Assembly (NCBI GenBank): GCA_004802725.1
Contig: SGPM01000334.1
Span: 1-29,806 of the forward strand
DNA: 29,806 nucleotides
Source: Antrodiella citrinella
Lineage: Eukaryota; Basidiomycota; Agaricomycetes; Polyporales; Steccherinaceae
Direction: 5' to 3'
The notes under the pieces were generated by a model, which saw only the letters and a program-made list of their open reading frames with translations, was not told the DNA's origin and searched no databases. This document shows positions 1 to 15,585 of the stretch, one piece after another (positions within the stretch are counted from its first letter, which is position 1; every line of letters begins with the position of its first letter). The translations under genes and the position numbers were made by a program.

Positions 1-549
1 CTGGTTGCTGACGAAAGATCACGGTCTCGGATTGGGACTAACAATAAGACAAGGCAGCGGCGGGGACGTGCACGTTGAAACAACATGTTATTGTTCATAA
101 CGTACAAGTATACCTGCGATTACACCAACGAAAGAGCCTCCGACGGATTGAGGGCCCAAGTTGTGGTGATAGTGATTGGCGTTGGGCCATGCGCAAGCCA
201 CCAGTACTAGTGTCCGGGTGTCTGCGGCGGAGTTTGATTATGCAACCATAATTACTTGGACGCGTGCCGCTCATGCTTTCTCTCAACCGTCACCTAAGGT
301 CTGTTCCGACTTTCTCTGATCTCGTCCCCCTCACTCATTCTCCACAGGTCAAAAGCATTCAAAAAAATCCTATACATAAAAAACTTTGAAAAAGCAGTTG
401 CCTTGTCGCCTCCTGTGTACGTCTACATCCTGCTCGCACATATTTGGCGATTTTTATATCTATCTCCGGTGCTCACTCTGCCTCTTCTTCCAGTCGCAGA
501 AAAGTCCACAAAGCAGTAACGACCCCATATAACCCTGTACAATTCCAGT
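1..549. promoter_or_regulatory. Upstream region and 5' leader of PAB1; no gene seen
   Basis: No convincing coding frame was found on either strand; the open frames here are short and compositionally ordinary. The right part, about 290-549, is pyrimidine-rich, as is common in fungal promoters and leaders. An A-rich stretch at 361-395 (runs of seven, six and five A's, broken by a TATACATA-like element) lies about 155-190 bp before the PAB1 start codon. It could be a core promoter element or part of the leader; the transcription start is not visible in the sequence. Confidence 0.5.
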
Positions 550-2881
<2,332 letters not shown>

Positions 2882-3264
2882 ACCATTAAGACGCTACCTG
2901 TATGATTGTATGATGTGTAGGATGTCCCACTTCGCTCGCTCGTTTCATGTTGTTGTTGTATCCTGTGTTGTTTCACCTCCGGCTGCCTTGCTCTGTGTCT
3001 GCTGAATGTCTGTTAGCCGCATGAGGGGTTTATGTGGTGGTCGTTCCTTCGTGTGTACTTATGTCTTAGGAACAGAGAGAGAGGTTTTACTGCACGTTCC
3101 GTCGTGTGATTCTCTGCCAACTGTGAAGATTGGTATGTCGAAGTCCCCAAGAAACCTGACAATGTTCATGACGCGGAAGAATGGCGACGGTGCTAATAGG
3201 CTACAAGGATATAACGAGAAAAGTAGGATAAAGCATACAACATGACCACCTGAAAAGACACAGA
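2882..3264. other. PAB1/SRP54 convergent 3' region; no gene seen
   Basis: This 383-bp gap lies between two stop codons facing each other. It is T/G-rich near 2940-2975, which may be the PAB1 3' UTR. No canonical AATAAA was found near either stop, and the short open frames look like chance. Confidence 0.5.
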
Positions 3265-5408
<2,144 letters not shown>

Positions 5409-5508
5409 CGTGGATAGTGTCCAAGCCGTGCGGAAGACGCACCAGCTATTTCCAGCCTGAGCGTGTGCGCGCTCCGGACTTTCAGAATTTCACAAGTTGC
5501 CGCCTTCC
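5409..5508. promoter_or_regulatory. Divergent SRP54/SPT8 promoter (100 bp)
   Basis: Only 100 bp separate the two divergent start codons. Both promoters and both 5' leaders must fit here or overlap the opposite gene. No clear TATA box is visible. The extent is set by the two coding starts, each well supported by its protein N-terminus. Confidence 0.7.
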
Positions 5509-7904
5509 ATGGCACACAGCGACAGCGACGACGAGGGTATCGACGACAACGAATTCGACAGGACCACCGACGCCGATGACGATGTCGACGAGGACATATT
5601 AGATGCCCTTGAGGGTGATTTGGCTGCCGCCGCCGAGGAGAACTCGGACGCAGACGACGTGTGTCTATCTCTTCTTCAGTGGGTCTTGCTCTGGTCTCAC
5701 AATGCAGGAATCTTGAACTCTTTGTAGGACTCTGATTCCGATGACTCCGACGGTGGCTCGGACGACGATGACCCGTATCCGAATGAACGGCCACCACCCC
5801 GTCAACCTGTGATACAGGAACAGGTTGCGGAGGCCTCCGACGCCACACATCCTTCTATACCCTCGAGCAAACATCCCTCACCCACAAGAGAATATGCGGA
5901 GAAGGGTGCGTATCCAGTGCACTTGACACTGTGTCGCGTTATACTTAAGTATGTCCAGTTCCGACACCTCCCCACCAAGCACCGAGGCCGCTCTCACCTG
6001 CCAGAGCCCGGATAGAAGCCCTCATTGCCGACCTGCGTATCCCCAAATCCTTCACAGTCGAAGCCGTTTGCGCCATCCCGCAACCCGTCCCCACGCACTC
6101 GTTAGCTGCGTCCGCATGCATGACCCATCTATTGACGGGTTCGGACGACGGTTACATTCGAGATTACGACATATTCGCTGCTGTGAACGGCAAGGTCTTT
6201 TTGACCGCGCCTCAACGACAACACTGTGGTGTTATGGAAGGCTTGATGAAGGCTGCAACCCTCAAATCGTGGTGGGAGAACCCCGTGGACCGAAACACCT
6301 TGTCTAACCCGGCGGAGGAGGCGCCACTCTGCGCGCCGTACAGTTTGCTTATGCATTCAGATGCACTGTGGGTTCTCTCCGGTTCAAAAGTAAGTAGTCA
6401 TTCATTAAATTGGGGTCGCAGGGGATGAACAAAATCAATAGGAAGGCAACATCAACCTTTTCACCGCTAGGCACGACCCCGGTCGTCTTATACATACCAT
6501 GACCCGTCACCGTGGTCCTGTCTCCGCTCTTGCCATGGAGCACGACCAGAAAGGATTCTTCAGCGCTGGGTGGGACAGTGAAGCCTTCGTATGTATAGCA
6601 ACTTATTTTGTTTTATAGGGCTTCACACTGACGCACTACTTCTTTCGTAGCAATGGGATCTCAATACAGGTCAAGCAGTACGCAACTTCCGGTCGCACGG
6701 GTCACAGCTCACAGCCATCGCTGTGCGTCCTATCACCAACTTCCAAGCTTGGCACCCTGCAGTGGACCCTGCGCTCGTCAACGCACATCCTCCTGTTGGA
6801 AAGGTTCTTCCACCTGTTCCAATTGAGCCGAAGTATGAGGCGATGGACGTACAGCCAATGGTGCCTCAAATGGTGCCACCACCACGGTCAGAACAAGTGC
6901 CAATGACCTCCGGTCCTGCCCCTCCGCAGGACGACGACACCAAGTCCGATGGTTCTTTCGATCCCTTGTTCGACGACGACCCCGAAGACGGCGGCGCACC
7001 GAGCGCACCGAGTCAAGCACCGCGTAACACTGCAATGAATGGTACTTCCACCGACGGAGGTATCGCATACCCATCCCAAGTGAAGATGCAGCCGCAGCAG
7101 AGGAACGTGTCTCAAGCCATTGCGCCTAAGAACGCGCCTCCTGTTCTGGACGAGATGTCTTACTCCATGTACTCGCCTGATGTGCTCATGGTCGCTTCGA
7201 TCGACGGACAGATCGTTTTGTGGGATAAGCGAGTCAACACTCCTGGCAGAGGTGTTGGGAGGTTGGGGATGAGCGACAAGACTCCGCCTTGGTGTGTCTC
7301 CGTGAGTGACATTTCTTGGCATATCTCCTGGACGTAAAGTCACGTTGTTCGTTGCATAGGCATGCTGGTCGGCAGATGGCGGACAAATCTACGTTGGAAG
7401 ACGAAATGAGACGGTAGATGTGTACGATGTTCGGCAGTTTGGGATGCAAGGGCGGGGGACGCCTTGTACTCTGAAGACCTTGCGTAACCCGAAGAGCTCA
7501 GGCGTTGTCTCCTGTGTCGTTGCCTTCCCAGACACTCGACACGTTGCATGGTACCAGCCATTCAAGTGACTACAACGAATGTCTGATTGCTGATCCCTCA
7601 TTTTCTGTAGTGCTTCTAATGACAACATCCGTCTTTGGAACGTCGCCGAGGCTGATGAGAAGGATGCATTTGGCAAGGTGAAGAGCGGTGTTCAGTTCAA
7701 GATTATCCCTGGGCATCATGGTGGTTTCATATCTCAACTACGTACGTCCTCGTTCGAACTTCCAAGGGAGCTCACTACTGAAACCCGTGCGCCTCAGTCG
7801 TCGACAAGGCAGCTAGATTCCTCGTCAGTGCCAGTAGTAACCGAGGGTGGTTCGGAGAGTCCACTCGTACTATATTCGTCCACGAAGTGAAGCATATACA
7901 TTAA
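5509..7904 (+). CDS. SPT8: SAGA complex WD40 subunit Spt8
   Basis: In yeast, Spt8 is the SAGA subunit that contacts TBP and regulates its loading at promoters. Exons are 5509-5658, 5728-5905, 5959-6389, 6442-6588, 6651-7301, 7360-7550, 7611-7741 and 7798-7904, giving about 661 residues (yeast about 600). The acidic Asp/Glu/Ser-rich N-terminus (about 1-80) is followed by WD40 repeats: LLTGSDDGYIRDYD near 165, then GFFSAGWDSEAFQWD, VASIDGQIVLWDKR and ASNDNIRLW. A Pro-rich, acidic insert at about 340-460 separates two repeats, which matches the broken propeller known for Spt8. The C-terminus (GWFGESTRTIFVHEV) is the family's final repeat. The start is the ATG in frame with the acidic tail; an upstream TTG in the same frame was not used. 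The stop lies 64 bp from the convergent membrane-protein gene. Confidence 0.95.
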
Positions 7905-7968
7905 TCGCAAACAACTTCCTGTGTGATTATGTATCGTCTCTGAAGGTATATGCCAGCTTATCAACATG

Positions 7969-8766
7969 TCATGATGTACGCTGCTCTTTCTTCCATTGCT
8001 TCTTCTGTGCCGATGCAGCCGACTTGTTGCCAAACAGAAACCTCGAAGTCCGTTTGTCTGCTCCAGTCTTGCGTGAGTGATACGAGGAGCCGGCAAATAA
8101 CGTCTGAGTGGAGAGGTCGGGATTAAGCCCAGTCTACGATAGGATGAAGGCGTGCTCACCGTCCATATACCCCAGCCTCCTATCGCAGCAGCACCAACGA
8201 ACACAACTGTTGCTAGCGAAGACACCGATCTCGTATTGTAAGAGATGAATGCACTTGTGGTGCATGCAGCTGTCAAGGGGACTAGCAAAGGATGTGCTAC
8301 CGTCGCAGCTTTGGATTGCGTTGAGATAATTGATTCGTTGGGAACCTGGGGAGTGCGATGTGAAGAAGGTATCCGCATTGATAGTTGAAAGAGTATTCAC
8401 GTTGAAAAGCAAGGCCAAAGAGAAGCACAGGAGAAAGATGCCTCCATGAAGTGCCAAGAAAGACTCGAGCGGCGTAAGGGCATTTCTCCGGTCTGCAGAT
8501 GTCTCGGAGAGGAATAGCAGCACTCCGGGAGTGAATATCAAGACAAATGAGAAAATTGACAAACTGTAGAGCACACTGATCAGCTGATTTTGCCAGGACG
8601 TTGGTCATTTTACATACATTATTGTGGCTGCATACGCCCAGTAAGCAACCGACTGGTCGTGCTCATCTGTGCTTGTGATGTCAGGACCTGTCGGAACAGT
8701 AGAAGCAATGTCTTCTGTGGCATGGTTCTTTTGCGACAAGTCTCGCATCTCGATATTGGAGGACAT
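7969..8766 (-). CDS. Four-helix membrane protein, function unknown
   Basis: I do not recognise a named family. Exons on the reverse strand are 8618-8766, 8401-8575, 8160-8345 and 7969-8103, giving about 214 residues. All junctions have GT-AG ends and keep the frame. A hydrophilic N-terminus of about 40 residues (MSSNIEMRDLSQKNH) leads to four hydrophobic segments: about 42-70 (IIVLYSLSIFSFVLIFTPGV), about 85-107 (FLALHGGIFLLCFSLALLF), about 127-145 (PLLVPLTAACTTSAFISY) and about 150-170 (LATVVFVGAAAIGGWGIW). The C-terminus is basic (KTGADKRTSRF, then KKQWKKEQ), so it probably faces the cytosol. No signal peptide is apparent. It looks like a small conserved fungal membrane protein. An upstream in-frame stop fixes the first ATG. 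It sits between SPT8 and SPT6 without an obvious functional link. Confidence 0.82.
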
Positions 8767-9034
8767 TGGAGAGGTCACTACAGAGATATTCGGTCAAAGT
8801 AGTGGGGGATTCAAGAAAGAGAGAATGCTCATTGCGGTTCGAAGCAGGCCTGTTTACGCTGCAAGTTCAACGGAAACGTGTCCGCAGTTGTGACGTCACT
8901 CCGTTATTCACAGACGCTGGCAGCAATAACTTCATCTCGTCTTCATCCGATAAATCGCAGGAATATTACGCTGTACTCTACATATCAAAGCAGGAAACGA
9001 TGCACAAGTCACAAACGGGAACACACGACCCTCT

Positions 9035-12000
9035 TCACCACGATTTTCCAGGACCTTCTCCCCACCCACGCTGAATCATGGCAGCTCGCTGAGGATTCAT
9101 TCCTCCCGGCACGCTCGCATGCGAAGGTGTAGACGCAAAAGGCGGGGGAGGTGGGGGGCGTCCACCGAAACCGCCAGGCCCATACGAAGGTGTTTGGTTG
9201 CCGCCGTAGGGAGTCTGGCCAGTCGGAGGCGCGAGACCATAGGACGTCTGCGGTGGCGGGGGTCCACCTGCAGCAGATCCGCCATACGGATTGGGGGTTC
9301 GACTGGGTACTTGTCGCACAGACATACGACCCGGCGTAGCATGTCCTGGCGCAGGTGTTCGTCCTGGAGTACGCGCACCGTACGGAGTCTTGCCACCGTG
9401 GATACCGCCTCCGATGTTCTGCGACTCGTGCAAGTGTCTATGATAGAGGTTAGTGACCAGGTATTGAGCGGCAGGAGGACTACATACCTGACTTTGAACG
9501 CGTCGCACAACTCGGGAACACCTGCAGCAGGAGTGTCGAAGAGATAGAATGCCTCAGGCGTCACGCGGACAGGCTAAAAGGACATACGGCGTCAGGATTA
9601 TGGTGGCACTCGGACAGAAATTTGACGTACCCATGTCTGCACAGTCGCGTTCTTGTTGGCCAGGAAGCAAAGATTGAAGTGGCCGGGTCTCTTCCTATTC
9701 AAGGTGAACCCGTAGGCACTCTTTGCTGGATTGGCCGCGACAAAGTTCTTCAGGAAAAGGTCTATATGTTTGAGTTGATCAGTACTGCTGATTATCCATA
9801 GAAGAGTCGACGAGAAACGCACGAAGCTCATCTTCAGACCCGTGTTTGAACTTTTCGTGGGCCATCAGCTCCTCCACCTTCCTTCCCATCGCTTGGACGT
9901 GGTTGACAATCAGGTCATCAAGATCGGAGAACTGGTGTGTGTTGTCAATGACTAGTTTGCCGGTAGTCTGACCCGACAAATCCGCGTTGGGTTCAACCAC
10001 ATCTACGGAGACTCGTCAATAACAAAGTTACAAAACTTCTGCTTGAACATACCGATATGCTGGAAGAGTTTGTCGTCCACTTTCCAAGTGACTGCCAGAT
10101 GGTTTGCACCCTTAGAAGACGGCCGAATAACGACATCCCCTCGCTGCTGCTTGTCCAGGTAACCTTCCGCCTGGGATGCGTTCAAGTTGTGGAAGTTAGG
10201 ATGCTTGATGACACGGCGACTGCGATCGACATCGGCGCGTTTCTTCCTAGCCTGCAACTCCATATCCCGTTCATGTTGAGCATGGTTCCAGTAGTCATCG
10301 TGTTTGACGAGGCGGAACTGAGCATCACCAGTGCTGACGTCCGCCGGACGAGACGACAGCTCGACGGAGAACTGGTCAGCAGTCAGGTCCATCTTGACCT
10401 CGATGATAACACCTTGAATCGACTGCCCTTTCTTCAAGACGGCGCGGGGTTCGGTGGGTTCATCAGCGACGTATGCGCCGTTGATGATTCCTTCGATACC
10501 GGAGTCGAGCTTGACGTTGGCAACAGCAGTGCCGGCACGTTGGACGAGAACCGAGACGATAAGCCCGATACGAAGAGTCTGTAATGTCTCGCCTGTGAGC
10601 ATCGTCAATACGTCCCAAGCGGTAGGCATCAAGAACGGATCGCGAAGCTCTCCGAAGGGCTTGAGCAGCTCTCCTCGGATCACGTTCAAGGTGTAGCGTT
10701 TCTTGTCCTGATTGCTCTCGTACATGTTGACAGCGAAGTCGTCCAAGTTTAGTTCGTCCAGCTTCTTGTCGTTCTCCTCGTCTTGCATGATCAGAGAGAC
10801 GACATACGAAGGGTGCTCTTCGTGAATATCCTCCTCGTCGAGTTCCAACGCATCTGTGGCCATCTTGCGAGCCAATTCGTAGTCCTCCGGATGGATGCGT
10901 GTGTTATCGAGTGGGTCGGCGACGTCAGTATCCTCGTCACGACGGTTCTTCGCAGGTTTGATATGATCTGAGTTTTGCAGAATACGGAGAAAACCAGCAG
11001 CGTTCAAGAAAACTTTGGTAGTAAGAAGGCCGTTCTTGATGAACTGATCACGGTTGACAAGTGTTCCACCCTACAGCGCCCATATAAACACGCTGGGATA
11101 AATGGTGACCTTGACAAAATACTTACCATGGACGCAATCTTTTTGACAAGGACTTGCGCCTTGCGTGGTCCCAATCCGCAGACGAATGGCAGCAACAGTT
11201 GATAATATGCGTCGGTAACTGCACGATTGATGTCGACACCCACTTTGTTGACAGAGTCGACTAGTATTCGCTCTAAGTAAGTGAGCAACCTGTCGTTGGA
11301 GACCTACGAGGACAAGGAAAATGGTTATGAGTATGCCTAAACGTGTAAAGCTTGTACACTCACCAGTTGGTTGTGGCTGTCGCCGAGAGTGACGGCAATG
11401 ATATCGGGTCCCAACGCCGCATACTCGTTGATTGGACTCTGGACATAACGCGCCAAACCAACGCAATACCGTGCAACAGGGGTGAGCGCACTGAACTCTG
11501 CAGCTGCACGCTTGCTGTGCTGATAGAGGCGAGCAACTTGATCAAACGAGTAGATGATCGGGATGCTCTTGAACTCATCGCCTCTTGGCTCGGGTAAATA
11601 CTGGCCAGAGTTATCTGGCTCAGCATGTCCCAGTTTTCGCTTGAGGATGCGCATCAACTCAGCGGTAGCGATACTAAAACCTCCGACAACAATGACGTTT
11701 GGTCGACGTCGTTTCAGCAGGTCAAAGAATTCATCCACTGGTTCCTGGTCAACGAGATTGTCGATCCGAGAATGTTCACGAAGGCGTCCACCGTCGTCTA
11801 AGAAGACTAGAGTGATGTCATCCTTATGAGGATCACCCTTTCCCCAGGAGACAGCCAGAACTGAGGGAATATCACCCGGCTGAAGATCTGGTGTCTGGAA
11901 GGGGGCTACATCAACCCGCTTTAAGGTTATTGGTCAAAACGCTCAGTGCACCACAGGTAGTGTAGACTCACTTCGCGCAAACGGTCCGCACTCTGCTTGC

Positions 12001-14425
12001 AGTACAGGTCCTCAGCCTCTTCCCGAAGGAATTCGCGAGTCCACTTGACACCCACAGGAAGGAGATGCTGCTCGATCGTCTCCTGGATCACGCGTCGTCG
12101 CTCCTCGTTCCACGCCTGGGCAGTCTCGCTGTAGCTGTCGGACGTGAAGGCTTCATTCAGCTTGAGCTCGAAAGCAGACTTAGCAGCAGCAGAGATATCA
12201 ATGGACACCGTGATCAGATGTTTGTCTTCGGTTGCCAGTATACTGAGGAATTGTGAACTGTGTATCATCTCGCTGACAGGCTTGTTGAGAAGATATTTGA
12301 AGCCCTAAATGCGTTTGAGTAAATATCAATTTCATCACACAAGGGAAGACAACATACGAATGCCGTGTCGTGCTCTCCAATCTTGTTTACGCCTCGATCT
12401 GTCGGCAGAACAGATACCAACGCTTCAGTTTTGAACACATTCCGTATCTCTTGTCTCAAAATGGGGTCCTTCCCAAGCTCGGTTGAGAAAATCATACGTG
12501 CACGTCGAAGAAGCTCTTCCGGAGACTGCGCCTTCGTTGGATCTGGGTCCACAAATTGTTCAGCGAATGCCAACGGGTTGAGGTCTTGTTCTTCCACGAA
12601 GTGAGCGACATTGGTTGATACCACATTCAGTACAACTTCATGGGGCCGGATCCCGAAACCCTGCAGTAGTTTGTTGATGGGATGAACACGGAATGTAGAC
12701 AGTGGTACATACCTGAGCTAGCTTCGACACAACGCTCTTCTTAGAGACTTCATAAGCTGACGAACGGCTAGGGACCTTCAGCTTCTTCGCCTCTGGTGGC
12801 TCGTCATCGTCATCGTGGAAATGGAGCTCGAATTGCTGTTTCTTCCCTTCCCGATACTTCATCCCTAGCCACTCCGTGGAGTCCACGACGAACTCCATGC
12901 TTTCAACTCGTCGTCGGATTTCTTCCTCGAAGTACCGGTCAGATACGCCGAGACGGGTATAGAGGGAGTCGAGGGCCTTCTTCCTCTCCAAAAGAGAACG
13001 GTATTTCTGGCCCACAGCGTACACGCGCCACAGGTCGTCCAGGCTGAGGAACTCTATGTGTGTCCGGAGGTCGGCGGGGTTGAAGTATGAAATGTAGTCC
13101 CGCTTATGCATCCATATGTATGGGACCTCAAACTCGTGCACGAACAGATATCGGAGAGCACAAGTGATGGCCTGGACGAGGTCAGGAAGGTAGCGATGGT
13201 ACTGGCCATCGGGACGGAAGAAATCTCGCTCTTTCCGAGTGGAAAGACGCGTAATGACCCAGGAAGCCGCGTCATCCAGGTCATTTTCAGTCAACGGATT
13301 TTGTAGGGACAGGGTGGACGAGTTTGATAACGATGAGGACGCCAGCTGCATTCGTTCGGGAGTGTCGTGGGCTCGAATGAAATCATCATCCTCTGTCAAA
13401 AGACGAGCACGTATCTCCGACGGTTCAAATACCTGGAGAGAGAGATATCAGCTGGAGAGCAAAATAAATGGATGAATGCGCGACGCACGTCTTGATACTT
13501 CATATCCGGCTTGCCCTGCTCCTCGTCCAACGTGACTTCGTCATCATGAACGAGAGCCCAGTCGTAGTCATGACCATCACCAAAGACCTCGTAGATCTCA
13601 TCCCAAGCTCTGAAACTAGATGAGTAGGAGTATTGGCACTTGACTAAGTGCTTACCCAGCGTCTATACCAGCTAGCTCTGGACGAGAGCCCATGGCCTTC
13701 CGTCGCTCTTTCTCAAGTCTTCTTCGCTCCCGCCGCCGCTCTTCTCGAGCTTCCTCGTCCAGTACATCTCCGGGCTCATCGTCGTCCTCGTACTCAATAA
13801 AGTTGTCCATGTCGTCCATATCCACATCCTCATCCTCGTCTCGACCGCCAACCGCCCTTTCATCGTCCCAGATATTATGAATGTCTTGGATTTGCGGTAG
13901 CTCAAGGTCGTCGTTGTCCAAGTCGTCGTCAGACGCCACCACTTGTTTTCGTTTCGACGAGGAAGGCCCAGGGGGTGATTCAGAATCTCTAGCTCGACGG
14001 AGACGCGTTAGACGATGTTTATTGCGAGAGAAAGCAGCACCAGTGTTCTCTTCAAGTAGGTCCAAATCGTCCTCCTCAAGACCCTCATCATCGGAAGGTT
14101 CTACATTTGGTTGAGTACCTTATAACCTGGCATTGTAATAGCACATACCTTTCCGGTGACGCTTTTTGCGTCTCTTGCGCCTCTTCCTCCGCTCCTTCTC
14201 GGCATCATCATCTTCATCCTCGTCCTCTTCATCTTCATCAACGATGAATCCCTCCCTGATACGACGTTCCTCTTCTTCGTCCTCCTCCGGCTCTTCAGAA
14301 CTATCATCTGACACAACGGGCCCTACGGAATCTCCTTCCTCTTCTTCTTCGGCGGCGTTGGGCATAGGGTCGTCTTCCGGAACTGGTTGGTTTCCGACCG
14401 CCATTTCAGCGACAGGGGAAGCCAT
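9035..14425 (-). CDS. SPT6: Transcription elongation factor and histone chaperone Spt6
   Basis: Spt6 travels with elongating RNA polymerase II, reassembles nucleosomes and binds the phosphorylated Rpb1 linker. Thirteen exons on the reverse strand: 14149-14425, 13656-14100, 13489-13609, 12713-13432, 12358-12660, 11972-12304, 11364-11918, 11127-11303, 10053-11070, 9823-10002, 9631-9761, 9488-9573 and 9035-9437. The product is about 1,582 residues. Visible parts: a very acidic N-terminus with a Lys/Arg patch (1-240); helix-turn-helix core (about 282-730); YqgF/RNase H-like fold (about 745-900); HhH motif ([14 protein letters not shown], about 960); S1 domain (about 1146-1215); tandem SH2 (about 1270-1440, with VVIRPSSKG); and a Gly/Pro/Thr-rich tail with TPYG and TPGR units ending [12 protein letters not shown]. 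The exon 7 acceptor ends AAAG, which is weak, but it keeps the frame. It diverges from the deaminase gene. Confidence 0.97.
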
Positions 14426-14685
14426 GGTGGTCGTGGTGCAGGTTGAACCTGCTCGTGCTGAACAAGGTTCGGTGACGAAGCGCCCAACGTTTAAATGCGG
14501 GAAATGCTCGTGACAGAAAGCGTTCTCTTTGGGACGATAACTGTCACGATCTTATCTGTCACGCAATAACTAGACACGACACCGACAGGCTCCCGGCTTT
14601 ACTGCGATCCAATTAAGGCCTTTTGGTGAGTTGTACGGACTTAGGCTTTGCGATGATGCTACTGAAGTAACAAATAGACTTAAGC
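14426..14685. promoter_or_regulatory. Divergent SPT6/DRAP deaminase promoter with repeated 8-mer
   Basis: This 260-bp gap lies between divergent start codons. The 8-mer CTGTCACG occurs at 14541-14548 and 14556-14563, and its reverse complement CGTGACAG at 14509-14516, so there are three copies in 55 bp. The two direct copies are 15 bp apart start to start. This arrangement suggests a transcription-factor binding cluster; the factor is not known to me. No clear TATA box was seen. Confidence 0.55.
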
Positions 14686-15204
14686 ATGGAAGACACCGAA
14701 GTACACGTCCACTTCATGCGTTTAGCCGTACAAGAGGCTCACAAATGCGTACCCACACCAACTGCCTTCTGCGTCGGCGCTGTAATAACAACCCAGAGGC
14801 CAGATGACGGCAGCACTCACGTCCTTGCCACTGGATACTCTCGCGAGCTTCCTGGGAATACACATGCCGAGGCAAATGCATTGGCTAAAGCTCGATCCTT
14901 GTCATCAGACGAACTTCGAACTATCATTCCATCGCTACCGTTGGATGTGGACATCAACACTCTACTCTCCAACTCGGATATCTACACAACTATGGAACCC
15001 TGTTCTGTGAGGACATCAGGCTTGGCTCCTTGCGCAGATGCGCTCATAGCTGCGCGCACGCGCAAATGTTATATCGGCGTGGGCGAACCCGATGATTTTG
15101 TGAAGTGCGAGGGAGCTCAGAAATTGGTGAATGCGGGCACAGAGGTGGTGTGGATAAAAGGCTTAGAAGACGAATGTTTAGCAGTCGCTCGGCTGGGCCA
15201 TTGA
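14686..15204 (+). CDS. RIB2: DRAP deaminase (riboflavin pathway), RIB2-type
   Basis: Likely deaminates 2,5-diamino-6-ribitylamino-4-pyrimidinone 5'-phosphate in fungal riboflavin synthesis. It is a single exon of 172 residues. Zinc and catalytic motifs of the cytidine deaminase fold are present: HAE at 60-62, with the Glu as proton shuttle, and a Cys pair at 106 and 116 in MEPCSVRTSGLAPC. The surrounding ATGYSRELPGNTHAE and the C-terminal AVARLGH resemble stand-alone fungal DRAP deaminases rather than cytosine or tRNA deaminases. In Saccharomyces, Rib2 carries this domain fused to a pseudouridine synthase; here the deaminase stands alone, with an upstream neighbour on the other strand and ATG2 downstream. 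Substrate assignment rests on motif and length similarity. A generic CMP/dCMP-type deaminase is the alternative. Confidence 0.85.
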   Translation: MEDTEVHVHFMRLAVQEAHKCVPTPTAFCVGAVITTQRPDDGSTHVLATGYSRELPGNTHAEANALAKARSLSSDELRTIIPSLPLDVDINTLLSNSDIYTTMEPCSVRTSGLAPCADALIAARTRKCYIGVGEPDDFVKCEGAQKLVNAGTEVVWIKGLEDECLAVARLGH

Positions 15205-15585
15205 ATGGTCGGTGGAAGTAACAATTAACAATTCCCTTTGAACATCGGAACTGATCAGCATGTACGTCGTGTCGCAAACTGACAATGCATTATGGATCAC
15301 ATTCTGCGCACTCCGAGTCGCATTTGATATACAGCGAAGTCGACTAGAATCGACTCTGAGTTGAAAAGTTTACAGAACTATAATACACAGCTTTATTACT
15401 ATGTTTGGAAGGTTGTAGGTCCATGCCCACGGGCGTCTCTATAAGGGCACAGACGACTCCCGTACACTAACCAGCCTTACTCCTTCTCCACCATCTTGCA
15501 ATGCAGTCCATACTTTCATGAACGTCTCCCAACAGAATTACGACCTTGTGACGAGCGCTTTGATTGACTTCATTTCAAATCAGCC
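15205..15585. promoter_or_regulatory. Deaminase 3' end and ATG2 upstream region
   Basis: No gene was seen in these 381 bp. A TATAAGGG element at 15440-15447 lies about 140 bp before the ATG2 start and is a plausible TATA box. A small inverted repeat, AGTCGA/TCGACT with a 6-base spacer, lies at 15338-15355. A short open frame starting at 15518 overlaps the ATG2 start in another frame and is not supported. Confidence 0.45.

Noticed and set aside
5497..5508. Upstream TTG start for SPT8
   Set aside because: TTG is rarely used as a start in fungi, and an ATG four codons later begins the expected acidic N-terminus.
10057..10584. Open frame of 175 codons on the plus strand inside SPT6
   Set aside because: It is antisense to the conserved S1/SH2 exon of SPT6, its product has no motif, and its openness follows from the codon bias of the real gene.
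14166..14513. Ser-rich open frame on the plus strand over the SPT6 start
   Set aside because: The serine run is the complement of the acidic Asp/Glu codons of the SPT6 N-terminus.
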